Shown piece by piece: positions 35,781 through 43,704 of a stretch of 64,000 nt of DNA. A program made the position numbers and the translations under genes. The stretch covers positions 2,882,501 through 2,946,500 of the forward strand of contig NZ_CP053351.1 of the NCBI RefSeq assembly GCF_013394655.1. The letters run 5' to 3'. The stretch's first letter is position 1. Each line of letters starts with the position of its first letter. This DNA comes from Winogradskyella schleiferi. Lineage in GTDB: Bacteria > Bacteroidota > Bacteroidia > Flavobacteriales > Flavobacteriaceae. A model generated the notes under the pieces. It did no database searches. It was not told the origin of the DNA and saw only the letters and a list, made by a program, of their open reading frames with translations.

Positions 35781-35818
35781 CAAAGTTATACACCTACCAA
35801 AAGGCAATGCTTATGCCA
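35781..35818 (-). promoter_or_regulatory. Sigma-54 promoter plus TAnnTTTG box of the four-cysteine gene
   Basis: TGGCATAAGCATTGC on the minus strand (35818-35804) has GG and GC exactly 10 bp apart, as in the TGGCAC-N5-TTGC sigma-54 consensus. A TAACTTTG box at 35781-35788 could give a second, vegetative start. Confidence 0.65.
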
Positions 35819-35838
35819 AAGACATTATACTATTTATA

Positions 35839-35885
35839 TAAAAAACCTCAAAACCCTTATGAATATTGGATCTTGAGGTTTTTTA
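35839..35885. terminator. Bidirectional hairpin terminator
   Basis: AAAAAACCTCAA and TTGAGGTTTTTT are perfect 12-bp arms around a 20-nt loop. No gene ends just before it on the plus strand; on the minus strand it would stop read-through from the gene at 36048. Confidence 0.65.
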
Positions 35886-35917
35886 CAAAGAATGCAGTGA
35901 ATTAAAAACTGGCACTT

Positions 35918-35937
35918 ATTTACCCATACGGGTAAAT
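35918..35937. promoter_or_regulatory. Putative activator site (GGGTAAA inverted repeat)
   Basis: ATTTACCCATACGGGTAAAT is an 8-bp inverted repeat with a 4-bp centre, about 111 bp upstream of the sigma-54 promoter at 35804-35818. Its half-site matches those at 36559-36598. Confidence 0.6.
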
Positions 35938-35988
35938 TCTATCTTATCGTTAAAGGTAAGAATTCAGTGTTCCAAGAATATTAAAATA

Positions 35989-36023
35989 GAAAATTCCCTT
36001 ATAATATCTACAAGGGAATCTTT
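35989..36023 (-). terminator. Terminator of the gene at 36048
   Basis: ATTCCCTT (35993-36000) and AAGGGAAT (36012-36019) pair around an 11-nt loop. On the minus strand it is followed by TTTTC, 25 bp after the stop codon. Confidence 0.65.
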
Positions 36024-36047
36024 TCTAATGATATCAATTAATTTTAA

Positions 36048-36404
36048 TTATAATACCTTAAGCTCTCCTGTTCTTATGGCATCGTCAAAATCGACCTTTA
36101 CACTTCTTAAGGCATTGTAAAACTTACCTCCATTTTTAGGTTTTATGCGGATCTCTGCACTACCATCTTTGGTAAGAGTTACGCTTGTAACTACAACCTC
36201 CTCTCCATAGACCAATTTATCATTAGCGATGCCACCACGTTTTATGATAAAGTTCTTTTTAGGAAAATTGATATGTTTAAATTCTTGTCCTGAAGGGCTG
36301 GCAATTTCAAAAACATCCCCTTTTTTTACATCAATTTTTTTCTCTTGGGCGCTTACACCCAAGGTTACAAAAGCAAAAATACATACTACTATAAGTTTTT
36401 TCAT
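36048..36404 (-). CDS. Secreted protein of unknown function, predicted sigma-54-dependent
   Basis: 118 aa from ATG 36404 (MKKLIVVCIFAFVTLGVSAQEKK), a type I signal peptide with a cleavage site after SAQ. The mature part is a small basic beta-rich domain: IDVKKGDVFEIASPSGQEFKHINFPKKNFIIKRGG...VTLTKDGSAEIRIKPKNGGKF. No named family. The upstream region has a textbook sigma-54 promoter (36459-36473) and an inverted repeat at 36559-36598 next to the regulator gene, so it is a likely direct target of the two-component system. Confidence 0.75.
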   Translation of the reverse strand: MKKLIVVCIFAFVTLGVSAQEKKIDVKKGDVFEIASPSGQEFKHINFPKKNFIIKRGGIANDKLVYGEEVVVTSVTLTKDGSAEIRIKPKNGGKFYNALRSVKVDFDDAIRTGELKVL

Positions 36405-36458
36405 TTTAAGAAATTTTATATTAAACATTCCATGATTCTAATAATTACTAATCAAGAA

Positions 36459-36473
36459 GCAAGTCATGTGCCA
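36459..36473 (-). promoter_or_regulatory. Sigma-54 promoter
   Basis: TGGCACATGACTTGC on the minus strand matches TGGCAC-N5-TTGC, with GG and GC 10 bp apart. It lies about 55 bp upstream of ATG 36404. Confidence 0.75.
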
Positions 36474-36558
36474 CAAGAACTGGGCTACATAGTTTAATTT
36501 ATAAATACCTAAATGTCAGGTATTTAATTATTCAATAGAATTTGAAGCTAAGTAAAAC

Positions 36559-36598
36559 ACTGGGTAAAAAAGTATCAAGTGCGTAATATTTACCCAGT
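36559..36598. promoter_or_regulatory. Putative activator site (ACTGGGTAAA inverted repeat)
   Basis: ACTGGGTAAA (36559-36568) and TTTACCCAGT (36589-36598) are perfect 10-bp arms with a 20-bp spacer. The centre is about 107 bp upstream of the sigma-54 promoter at 36459-36473, a normal distance for an enhancer. It directly abuts the stop codon of the regulator gene, so it could also act as its transcript end. Confidence 0.6.
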
Positions 36599-37927
36599 TT
36601 AATTGTCCAATTTTTGACGAAGCGTTTTACGAGTAATTCCTAAAATTTCTGCAGCCTTGGTTTTGTTATTTCCTGTCGCTCGCAATACTTTTTCTATGTA
36701 TTGCTTTTCTACAACTTTGAGTGGCACCAATGCTTCCGCAGAAAAAGCTATGGTATGTTTTAAATGATCTGGTAGATGTGCTACATCCACAACCTTGTCG
36801 CACATAATTACAGCACGTTGAATGATGTTTTCTAATTCTCTGATATTACCCGGCCAATTATAACGGTTTAAAATATCTAAAGCCTCAGGTGTTATTTTTA
36901 AAAATCGGTCTTTGTATTCAATACCGTATTTAAACAGAAATTTATCGACCAATAAAGCAATATCCTCTTTTCTTTCTCTCAATGGAGCTACGTTGATTTC
37001 TACAACAGTCAATCTATAATATAAATCCTCTCTAAAAGTTTGTTTTTGTATCATATCTCGCAAATCACTATTTGTAGCTGCTATAATACGTACATCTACT
37101 TTTTCTGGTTTTGTTGAGCCTACACGAACCACTTCTTTTTCTTGAAGCACGCGCAATAATCGCGATTGCACGGCTAATGAAGCATTTCCTATTTCATCTA
37201 AAAAAATAGTACCTCCATTTGCTGCCTGAAAAAATCCTTCTCTATTGGTTTCAGCACCAGTAAATGCTCCTTTTGTATATCCAAATAGTTCTGCTTCCAA
37301 TAAATTTTCTGGAATACCACCACAATTAACTGCAATGAATGGTGCCCTAGAAAACTTGCCTTGATAGTGAATGGCACGAGCAACCAACTCCTTTCCTGTA
37401 CCACTTTCCCCTTTAATAAAAACAGTTGCCTTGTTATCCTTTACTCGCTCTATTACTTGTATAATGTCATTTATTTTTTCCGATTTCCCAATGATTTCTC
37501 CATAAGCTTTAGTTTTTTCTTCGGAATGTGTTTTAGACTTAACGTTTTTATCTTCAGAAGAAACCAAAGACTTATCCAATGCAGATTTTAACTCATCTTT
37601 TGTAAAAGGTTTAGTTAAATAACCGACCACTCCAGATTTAATTGCTGCTAATGAACCTTGAACCGACGGATAGCCAGTAACAACCAGTTTGGGTAATTTT
37701 GGATAGTGCTCTGATACAAATTTTATAAGCTCAAAACCATCAACCTCTGGTATTTTTAAATCTGTAATCAGTAAATCTATCTGAGTGTCTCGTAAAATGA
37801 CTACTGCTTCTTTAACCGAAATCGCTTTAAAAACGTGATAATTCCATGATTGTAAATGTCGCTGTAGAAGCTCCAGAATATTAACATCATCATCAACAAT
37901 AAGTATGTTCTCTTTGCGTAATTGCAT
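36599..37927 (-). CDS. NtrC-family sigma-54-dependent response regulator
   Basis: 442 aa. Receiver domain 5-120 with phosphorylation site D56 (LLITDLKIP) and K106. AAA+ domain: Walker A GESGTGKE (173-180), the sigma-54 contact loop GAFTGA (220-225), Walker B IFLDEIG (241-247), arginine-finger region REDLYYRL. The C-terminal Fis-type helix-turn-helix (about 405-442) reads GNNKTKAAEILGITRKTLRQKL. Phosphorylated forms assemble into hexamers at enhancers and open sigma-54 promoters. It follows its kinase gene by 8 bp. Candidate targets are the genes at 36048 and 35592. Confidence 0.95.
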   Translation of the reverse strand: MQLRKENILIVDDDVNILELLQRHLQSWNYHVFKAISVKEAVVILRDTQIDLLITDLKIPEVDGFELIKFVSEHYPKLPKLVVTGYPSVQGSLAAIKSGVVGYLTKPFTKDELKSALDKSLVSSEDKNVKSKTHSEEKTKAYGEIIGKSEKINDIIQVIERVKDNKATVFIKGESGTGKELVARAIHYQGKFSRAPFIAVNCGGIPENLLEAELFGYTKGAFTGAETNREGFFQAANGGTIFLDEIGNASLAVQSRLLRVLQEKEVVRVGSTKPEKVDVRIIAATNSDLRDMIQKQTFREDLYYRLTVVEINVAPLRERKEDIALLVDKFLFKYGIEYKDRFLKITPEALDILNRYNWPGNIRELENIIQRAVIMCDKVVDVAHLPDHLKHTIAFSAEALVPLKVVEKQYIEKVLRATGNNKTKAAEILGITRKTLRQKLDN

Positions 37928-37935
37928 CGTTTTAA

Positions 37936-39027
37936 TTAGTCTTTAGGAAGTGTTATTGTAAAGATAGCACCTTTATTAGTATTATTTTCTGCAGTTATTG
38001 TGCCTTTATGTGATGCCACTATTCCATGAACAACACTTAGTCCTAAGCCTGAACCATCGCCTATTGGTTTTGTAGTGAAAAAAGGTTGAAATACCTTTTG
38101 TAATTCATCTGATGTGAACCCTTTACCTTCATCTGATATTTTAATAACCACATCTTTTTTCGTTTTGTAAGCCTCTATAACAATCAGTCCTTCTTTAGGC
38201 GAAAAATAAATCGCATTTATCAATAAATTAAAAATAATCTGTGTGAATTGAATTGGATCTGCTTTCAACCAGAGTTCTTCCTCTTCAATTTTAATACGAC
38301 GTTTTACGTGTTCTTTTTTGAAGGTAGCATCTAATAATTTAACTGCATTTTTTAAATGAGGAACAAGATTAATGTGTTTCATTTCCTGAGGCATTTCGCA
38401 AGCAAAAAACATGAGTTTTTTAACAATCTCTCGAGAAAAAATAGCATTATCTATAATTTTATCTAAATCCTTAACAGCCTTCTTCTCAGTTTCCAAATCA
38501 TTTTTGAGTAATTCTGCAAAACCCAAAATATTTGCTAATGGTGTATTGAGTTCGTGAGCGATACCTGCTGTAATTTCGCCTAAAATATTTAGACGATCAG
38601 AGTGCTCCATTTGCCGTTTTAACGAGGTTTCATTCTTTTGGATTTCAATACGCTCTAAAAAATTCCCAACTTTTAAGGCTACATTATCCAGTAGCAATTG
38701 TTCTTCTTTTAAAAAATTAATCTCTTTTGAATTTGTTGTCTTTAAATGAACTATTATTTGACCTTTGACGTGATTAAAAATTTTAATATCCGAATGAATA
38801 GTTAAATCATCTTCAATAAATTCATTTGTAAAAATTGAAATATCTTCACAATGAATAATCACAACTGTTTTATCAGGATATTGGAATGCTTTTTTCAAAC
38901 TAAAAACGATGGCTTTTAGGGTGTCATCGACCAATTCTACATTTGCACTGCCAATAATGGATGACACCTCATATAAACACGTTAATTCTTTAATTCTTTC
39001 TTTTAATGCTTGCTCAGTACTAGTCAT
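37936..39027 (-). CDS. Soluble sensor histidine kinase
   Basis: 363 aa and no membrane segment. A GAF-like N-terminal region (about 1-125) leads into a HisKA domain with H158 (GIAHELNTPLANILGF) and a HATPase_c domain (N box NLLINAIYFSP, G1 DEGKGF, G2 GDGSGLGLSVV). It phosphorylates itself and then the regulator encoded 8 bp downstream. It overlaps nhaA by 8 bp. With no transmembrane part, its input must be cytosolic or come through a partner protein. Confidence 0.93.
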   Translation of the reverse strand: MTSTEQALKERIKELTCLYEVSSIIGSANVELVDDTLKAIVFSLKKAFQYPDKTVVIIHCEDISIFTNEFIEDDLTIHSDIKIFNHVKGQIIVHLKTTNSKEINFLKEEQLLLDNVALKVGNFLERIEIQKNETSLKRQMEHSDRLNILGEITAGIAHELNTPLANILGFAELLKNDLETEKKAVKDLDKIIDNAIFSREIVKKLMFFACEMPQEMKHINLVPHLKNAVKLLDATFKKEHVKRRIKIEEEELWLKADPIQFTQIIFNLLINAIYFSPKEGLIVIEAYKTKKDVVIKISDEGKGFTSDELQKVFQPFFTTKPIGDGSGLGLSVVHGIVASHKGTITAENNTNKGAIFTITLPKD

Positions 39028-40363
39028 TATTTATTATTTCTTTATCAACTTCAGAATCATTGATATTTTTAATTTCGCTTGAGCTAAACCTCAATATCAA
39101 ATATCCAATTACGGCAGAAATCAAGGACCCAAGAAGAATGCCTATTTTGGCAGAACTTATATATTCTGGTGAGGATGCAAATGCTAAACTAGCAATAAAT
39201 ATTGCCATTGTAAAGCCAATACCTGCAATGAAAGAAACACCAAAAATTTGCCTTTTATTAATATCTGATGGAATTTCAACTAAATTCAGCTTTTTAGCCA
39301 AAAATATTATTGCTGGAATCCCTAAACCTTTACCTAAAACCAGGCAAATTATAATATTTATTATTAAAGGTATTTCTATCCCAACTGAACTGTCTATGAT
39401 AACTCCTGCATTGGCCAAAGCAAATAATGGTATAATAAAATAGGCTACCCAACCGTGAAAGTTATGTTCTAAATGTTGTAATGGCGACTGAAATTTGTTG
39501 CTCCAACTCTCCAAATCATCCATGTGTTCTATTTGCTCTTTAGATAAAATAGGCTTCTTTAAAACACTTGCATTTTTTATGTTATGATATATAGTTTCTA
39601 ATTGTGAGATAAAGGTCGACGTTTCAATTTTTTGTCTTATTGGAATAGAAAAAGCTAACAAAATACCTGCTACAGTAGGATGTACTCCAGATTTTAAAAA
39701 CAATAACCAAATGATAATCCCTGTGAAAAATGTTATAAATTTAGAATAGTAACCTTTAAAAGATAATACATATAATATAGCCAATAGACCAAGTCCTATA
39801 AGTAATAATGTCATTTTAATAGTTCCACTGTAAAAAATAGCGATGACCAAAACAGCTTCAATATCATCTACAATGGCGAAGGCAATTAAGAATATTTTTA
39901 AACTTATTGGCACTCTTTTTCCTAAAGCATTTAATACTGCTAACGAAAAAGCGATATCTGTTGCCATTGGTATTCCCCAGCCTTTAAACGTTTCCGGATT
40001 TTGATTTAAGAGCATAAACAAGACTACTGGAACTATTACGCCTCCCAAAGCTCCAAATAAAGGAAATGCCAATTTCTTTGCTGAGTTTAATTCGCCAATT
40101 AGCACTTCTCTCTTAATTTCTAATCCTATTAGGAAAAAGAAAATAGCCATGAGACCATCATTTATCCAAAGTATTACCGGTTTTTTAAGCTCAAACCCTT
40201 CAGATGTTATACCAATTTTATAATCCCAAAGGGCAGTATAACTATCTCCGAAAACTGAATTAGCCCAAACTAAGGCTACAATTGTGCTTAATAATAGTAA
40301 AATACCACTAAATCCTTCAATTTGTACAAACTTTTGGAATGGTGTTAGAAATCTTTTAGTCAT
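39020..40363 (-). CDS. nhaA: Na+/H+ antiporter NhaA
   Basis: 447 aa with about 12 membrane helices. NhaA motifs: ALVWANSVFGDSY at about 28-40, INDGLMAIFFFLIGLEIKREVLIGEL at about 67-92, GWGIPMATDIAFSLAVLNALG at about 128-148 and KIFLIAFAIVDDIEAVLVIAIFYS with the two ion-binding aspartates (VDD; E. coli D163/D164). A C-terminal tail is charged. It exports Na+ in exchange for H+. It is co-transcribed with a two-component system, which is unusual. Confidence 0.95.
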   Translation of the reverse strand: MTKRFLTPFQKFVQIEGFSGILLLLSTIVALVWANSVFGDSYTALWDYKIGITSEGFELKKPVILWINDGLMAIFFFLIGLEIKREVLIGELNSAKKLAFPLFGALGGVIVPVVLFMLLNQNPETFKGWGIPMATDIAFSLAVLNALGKRVPISLKIFLIAFAIVDDIEAVLVIAIFYSGTIKMTLLLIGLGLLAILYVLSFKGYYSKFITFFTGIIIWLLFLKSGVHPTVAGILLAFSIPIRQKIETSTFISQLETIYHNIKNASVLKKPILSKEQIEHMDDLESWSNKFQSPLQHLEHNFHGWVAYFIIPLFALANAGVIIDSSVGIEIPLIINIIICLVLGKGLGIPAIIFLAKKLNLVEIPSDINKRQIFGVSFIAGIGFTMAIFIASLAFASSPEYISSAKIGILLGSLISAVIGYLILRFSSSEIKNINDSEVDKEIINND

Positions 40364-40387
40364 GTATAAGTATTTAAATTTTAAAGA

Positions 40388-41017
40388 TTAATGCTTTTCA
40401 ATTCTGTAGAAAGTTACAGCCAATATAATTATCCCAACTACCAAGAGTGCGTAAATTTCCATAGTGGATAATAATTGGTTAGAATTTAATGACTTTTGCG
40501 CAATGGTCATAACGCTTTTACTTTCTGAAACTTGAATGAGCGCCAGGTTATCTAAATCCTTTTGTAATGCAGCCAAATCTTCCTCAAATGGATTTTTATC
40601 ATTAACCTTATCTGTATGTTCATTATTAAGTTGCGCTTTTATCTTCTTATTAAACCTAGCTTCTTTAGACTTCAACTTTTCGAAACCTGTTCTAAAACTA
40701 TTGAAGGTATTCAATTCATTGCGCGTAAGTTCTGTTTCAGAAAATAATGCTATTAGCGTTTCAATGTCTTTATTTGTACTCAAGTTTATGGCTCGAGAAT
40801 CTTCTATGAGCTGGCTTTGTTTTTTATGAATGAGATTATTCATTTTATAGATATAATCTTGTGCCAATACACGATCTTTGTATACAGAGTTGATGGCATT
40901 TTGAGCAGTTTCAAAATGGCGCTTATCTATACGGTTTGTTCCATATATTAATAAAAAAACAGCGAGTAAAACTAAAACAATGTTTAATTGACTTGATATG
41001 GTCTTTTTTTTGGACAT
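40388..41017 (-). CDS. Membrane sensor with a four-helix-bundle domain
   Basis: 209 aa. Two membrane segments (about 10-28 and 184-203) frame an all-helical region of about 155 residues (DKRHFETAQNAINSVYKDRVLAQDYIYKMNNLIHKKQ...). This matches the 4HB_MCP-type sensor of chemoreceptors and kinases, but here there is no output domain. It is the first gene of the operon with nhaA, the soluble kinase and the regulator. I infer that it supplies the extracytoplasmic sensing that the kinase lacks. Confidence 0.75.
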   Translation of the reverse strand: MSKKKTISSQLNIVLVLLAVFLLIYGTNRIDKRHFETAQNAINSVYKDRVLAQDYIYKMNNLIHKKQSQLIEDSRAINLSTNKDIETLIALFSETELTRNELNTFNSFRTGFEKLKSKEARFNKKIKAQLNNEHTDKVNDKNPFEEDLAALQKDLDNLALIQVSESKSVMTIAQKSLNSNQLLSTMEIYALLVVGIIILAVTFYRIEKH

Positions 41018-41547
41018 AGTAGTAATGCTTAAGACATCTAAAAGATATTAGGTTTAAAATTCGCTATTTGAGAAGTCAATGATTATGCCTAAAAACCTCA
41101 AGTTAATTCTACTTTATTAAGTATCTGAATATTAGGCATTTAATAAAATTATAAATTTTAATACTGGGTAATTTATGCTCGATTGGGTGTTTTTTACCCA
41201 ATATAAATGGGTTGTTTTGGTTGTATCAGAGCTCGAAATATAAATCGCTTATTCTTTCCTCGTAGATGCTATTTTCTCAATCTACAGTTAATGACGTTCG
41301 TTATATAAAAAGTAGAATACTCATTCTGTTTTCCAAGCTTATTCAGTTTGGCAGCTAGTAAAAAAACCAATGATTTTGAGCGTTAATTAAAAACTGGATC
41401 TGAAAATACGTTAAAAAACAAAAGACTGTATTAAAACCTGTAATTGTAACTTTGAAGTTACTAAAGCATAACGCAATTAAACGCTCCGATTCCATAAAAA
41501 AGCTTTTAAGCTCAAAAAGTCTTATAATTTTTATTCAGCATATAAAA
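41018..41547. other. Intergenic regulatory region, no gene
   Basis: Holds a cluster of GGGTAA-type half-sites (41163-41202). An imperfect sigma-54-like AGGCATAATCATTGA on the minus strand (41075-41090) has GG but not the expected GC. A vegetative-like TATCTTTT box is near 41042-41049. The rest (41220-41547) shows no frame or structure that I can support. Confidence 0.45.
41163..41202. promoter_or_regulatory. Cluster of GGGTAA half-sites upstream of the two-component operon
   Basis: ACTGGGTAAT at 41163-41172, then ATTGGGT (41182-41188) and ACCCAAT (41196-41202) as an inverted repeat. The half-site is the same as in the two predicted targets, suggesting autoregulation of the operon that starts at 41017. 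Confidence 0.5.
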
Positions 41548-41940
41548 CTATTCAAACCCTAAAATCAATTCGCCTTCTGATGAACTCAATGCTATTTGGA
41601 TAATGGTATGATCTTCATTGCTCACTGGTGTCATTGTACCAGAGTAGGTTATATTTCCATCTTGCCGTTCTATGGTAAACTCTATACTGAGACCATTAAA
41701 ACTACCCGAAAGAAAATTTTCTGTATTAGGATCATTCGGTCGGTTAAACTCAGCACCTTCAAAAACACCGGATTCCACGCCTCTATTATCATTATCAGGT
41801 TGCAGGTCAATGGCATAATCATCTTCTCCCAACACTGGCCAAGTAGCATTAAATGCTGGAATAAATACGGTGTCTTCAGAACTGTCGGATCCGCAACCAA
41901 CGCTTATAATTATAATAGCAATTGCAATCGACTTTTTCAT
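41548..41940 (-). CDS. Small lipoprotein
   Basis: 130 aa from ATG 41940 (MKKSIAIAIIIISVGCGSDSSED); six extra upstream codons are unlikely. SPII lipobox SVGC at residues 13-16. The mature part is acidic and beta-rich (GSFNGLSIEFTIERQDGNITYSGTMTPV), with the look of a small beta-barrel lipoprotein. No known family. It is the last gene of the CHAT/hydrolase cluster, 46 bp after the CsgG-like gene. Confidence 0.75.
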   Translation of the reverse strand: MKKSIAIAIIIISVGCGSDSSEDTVFIPAFNATWPVLGEDDYAIDLQPDNDNRGVESGVFEGAEFNRPNDPNTENFLSGSFNGLSIEFTIERQDGNITYSGTMTPVSNEDHTIIQIALSSSEGELILGFE

Positions 41941-41986
41941 TATGTTAAACGTTTTCATGGCTATAGTTTTTAATAAATTATTGTTA

Positions 41987-43003
41987 TCATTCTCTCATTT
42001 CCGTTTTGATCTTAATAAAAAGTTGGTCGAGCTCATCTTCCACTTTATCAATGGCTACAGTTAATCCCAAAGTTGAATTTTCAGAGTCTCTTATTATCTC
42101 TTTTCCTAATCGTTCGCGTTCGTTTTTACTGTTTTGACCACCCCTGAAATCCAAGATTTTTTTTCTTATATTATTAAGTTTTAGAATGTGCTTTTTATGG
42201 ATATCATTAAGAATGCCATTATATGCCGTTTCCAAATCTCTACCGTAGGCCTTACCAAAAACAGATTCAAAATCTAAAAGGTGTTTTTCTTGATTAGCAT
42301 TCAAATCCATAAAAATTTTATTGTAGGCATTGATTGTATTTTCTAATTCTTTAAAGTAATCTTCATTTTTTAGTGCCAGATTAATAATATCTTCAAAAGC
42401 TGTTTGAACATCTTTTACCCGAACCATATAAGTGTCCATTTTTTTTGAAATAAAACCTAGCTGTTCGTTTTTAGCTTCCAATATTTCTTTGGCATGAAGT
42501 TTCATTATTAAACTTTTCATGTATTTTTTTCGATGCGAATTGCTCTTTATCAAAGCCTTCTCAATGATGATACTTTCTTTTTTCGGAATTTCGCCGTTAT
42601 CTAGATTTTGAAAAAAAACAATGACCTCGTAAATACCACTTTCTTCATCTTCCATTAATTCCCCAAACACGACCATTTCAGCTTTAATCGTTTTTAATTT
42701 ATCAACAGTATCAGTAGACAAATTCTCAACATTAGATATCCTATTTTCCATATCTCTATGCATTAAAACCTGACTGTGGTTCCGACGTTGCAAGACCGTG
42801 TATTTTTCTAATTTAATGAGTTCTGTTTCGAAGTCTTCCGTAAATTTTTCAGCAAATTTTTCAATCGTATCATCGTTGGTTTTAAAATCCCAAACGTAGA
42901 CATTTGTTTTAGAGTTCTGTGCATGTACATTTGCCATAAACTGTACAATAGTAAGCCCTATAAGAATTAAGTTTTTGATAAAATTTCTAAAATTATTTTT
43001 CAT
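41987..43003 (-). CDS. Secreted CsgG-like protein with C-terminal coiled coil
   Basis: 338 aa. Signal peptide (FRNFIKNLILIGLTIVQFMANVHAQ). Residues about 30-160 resemble the CsgG/LpoB/TolB-N fold: VYVWDFKTND, ETELIKLEKYTVLQRRNHSQVLMHRDMENR, and AEMVVFGELMEDEESGIYEVIVFFQNLDNGEI. The remainder is a long coiled coil. Proteins of this fold sit in the periplasm and often join outer-membrane assemblies. The family call is by pattern only. Member of the CHAT cluster. Confidence 0.6.
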   Translation of the reverse strand: MKNNFRNFIKNLILIGLTIVQFMANVHAQNSKTNVYVWDFKTNDDTIEKFAEKFTEDFETELIKLEKYTVLQRRNHSQVLMHRDMENRISNVENLSTDTVDKLKTIKAEMVVFGELMEDEESGIYEVIVFFQNLDNGEIPKKESIIIEKALIKSNSHRKKYMKSLIMKLHAKEILEAKNEQLGFISKKMDTYMVRVKDVQTAFEDIINLALKNEDYFKELENTINAYNKIFMDLNANQEKHLLDFESVFGKAYGRDLETAYNGILNDIHKKHILKLNNIRKKILDFRGGQNSKNERERLGKEIIRDSENSTLGLTVAIDKVEDELDQLFIKIKTEMRE

Positions 43004-43047
43004 GGTCCCCTTACGTTTTAATATTCAAAACTTCATTCTTTTCAGAT

Positions 43048-43692
43048 TTAAGAATCACATACAATCGGTAATTCCATATTATTTTTTGTTATTAATTTAT
43101 CAATGGCACATTCCTTAGTTCCATTTTTTATGACAAAACGATGACTGCTATTTTTTTTAAGGACTTTTACCGTTATAAAGATTCCAGATTTGTCAGTAAT
43201 AATGGCCTGTTTTCCATCGACATAGATTTTAGCGTTTACCATATTTGAGGGCACTACCAATTTCACAGTATAAATATTGGTCCTATTTAATATGTTGGCA
43301 TTTACTAATTTGTCCGATTTGATTCGCAAGTCTTCATTGGTATTAAGGATTTTAGTGACTTGTGCATTGAATTGCATGGAGGTTTCTTGGGCATTTGGAC
43401 ATTCGGCCAAATCTTTTTCCAGTTGTACCTTAAGCTGATCCAGCTCGTTTATTTTATATTGTTGACTGGTTAATTGGTTGGATAAAGCTGCAATGGTAGT
43501 TTCAAAATTCTGAATGGAATCTTGCAGTTTATGTGCTTTTTCTTTGCTCGCTTTTATTTCAATACCAAAAAGGCTCAATTCTTGGGTATTGCCCAAAAAA
43601 ACTTTTAGTTCGGTTTTGAACAATAGAATTGCCAGAATAGCAAATACTGCCCAAATTAAGGTTTTGTACGGAAAAATTGGTTTGCTTTCCAT
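43048..43692 (-). CDS. Membrane-anchored coiled-coil protein
   Basis: 214 aa. A short cytosolic start, one membrane helix (about 11-29), then a coiled coil (about 48-130) and a C-terminal beta domain with VKLVVPSNMVNAKIYVDGKQAIITDKSGIFITVKV, a PEGA-like strand pattern. Two cysteines near the end (KECAID, PIVCDS) could form a disulfide, which favours a periplasmic location. Not recognised further. 12 bp downstream of the flavoprotein gene. Confidence 0.6.
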   Translation of the reverse strand: MESKPIFPYKTLIWAVFAILAILLFKTELKVFLGNTQELSLFGIEIKASKEKAHKLQDSIQNFETTIAALSNQLTSQQYKINELDQLKVQLEKDLAECPNAQETSMQFNAQVTKILNTNEDLRIKSDKLVNANILNRTNIYTVKLVVPSNMVNAKIYVDGKQAIITDKSGIFITVKVLKKNSSHRFVIKNGTKECAIDKLITKNNMELPIVCDS

Positions 43693-43704
43693 AATTTTTA
43701 ATTC

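Noticed and set aside
36559..36598. Inverted repeat as only a terminator of the regulator gene
   Set aside because: Arms and half-sites recur at the other predicted target and upstream of the operon, and the 20-nt loop is long; a binding site is the better reading, though a dual role is possible.
41075..41090. Sigma-54 promoter of the two-component operon
   Set aside because: AGGCAT-N5-TTGA has lost the -12 GC; kept only as a note.
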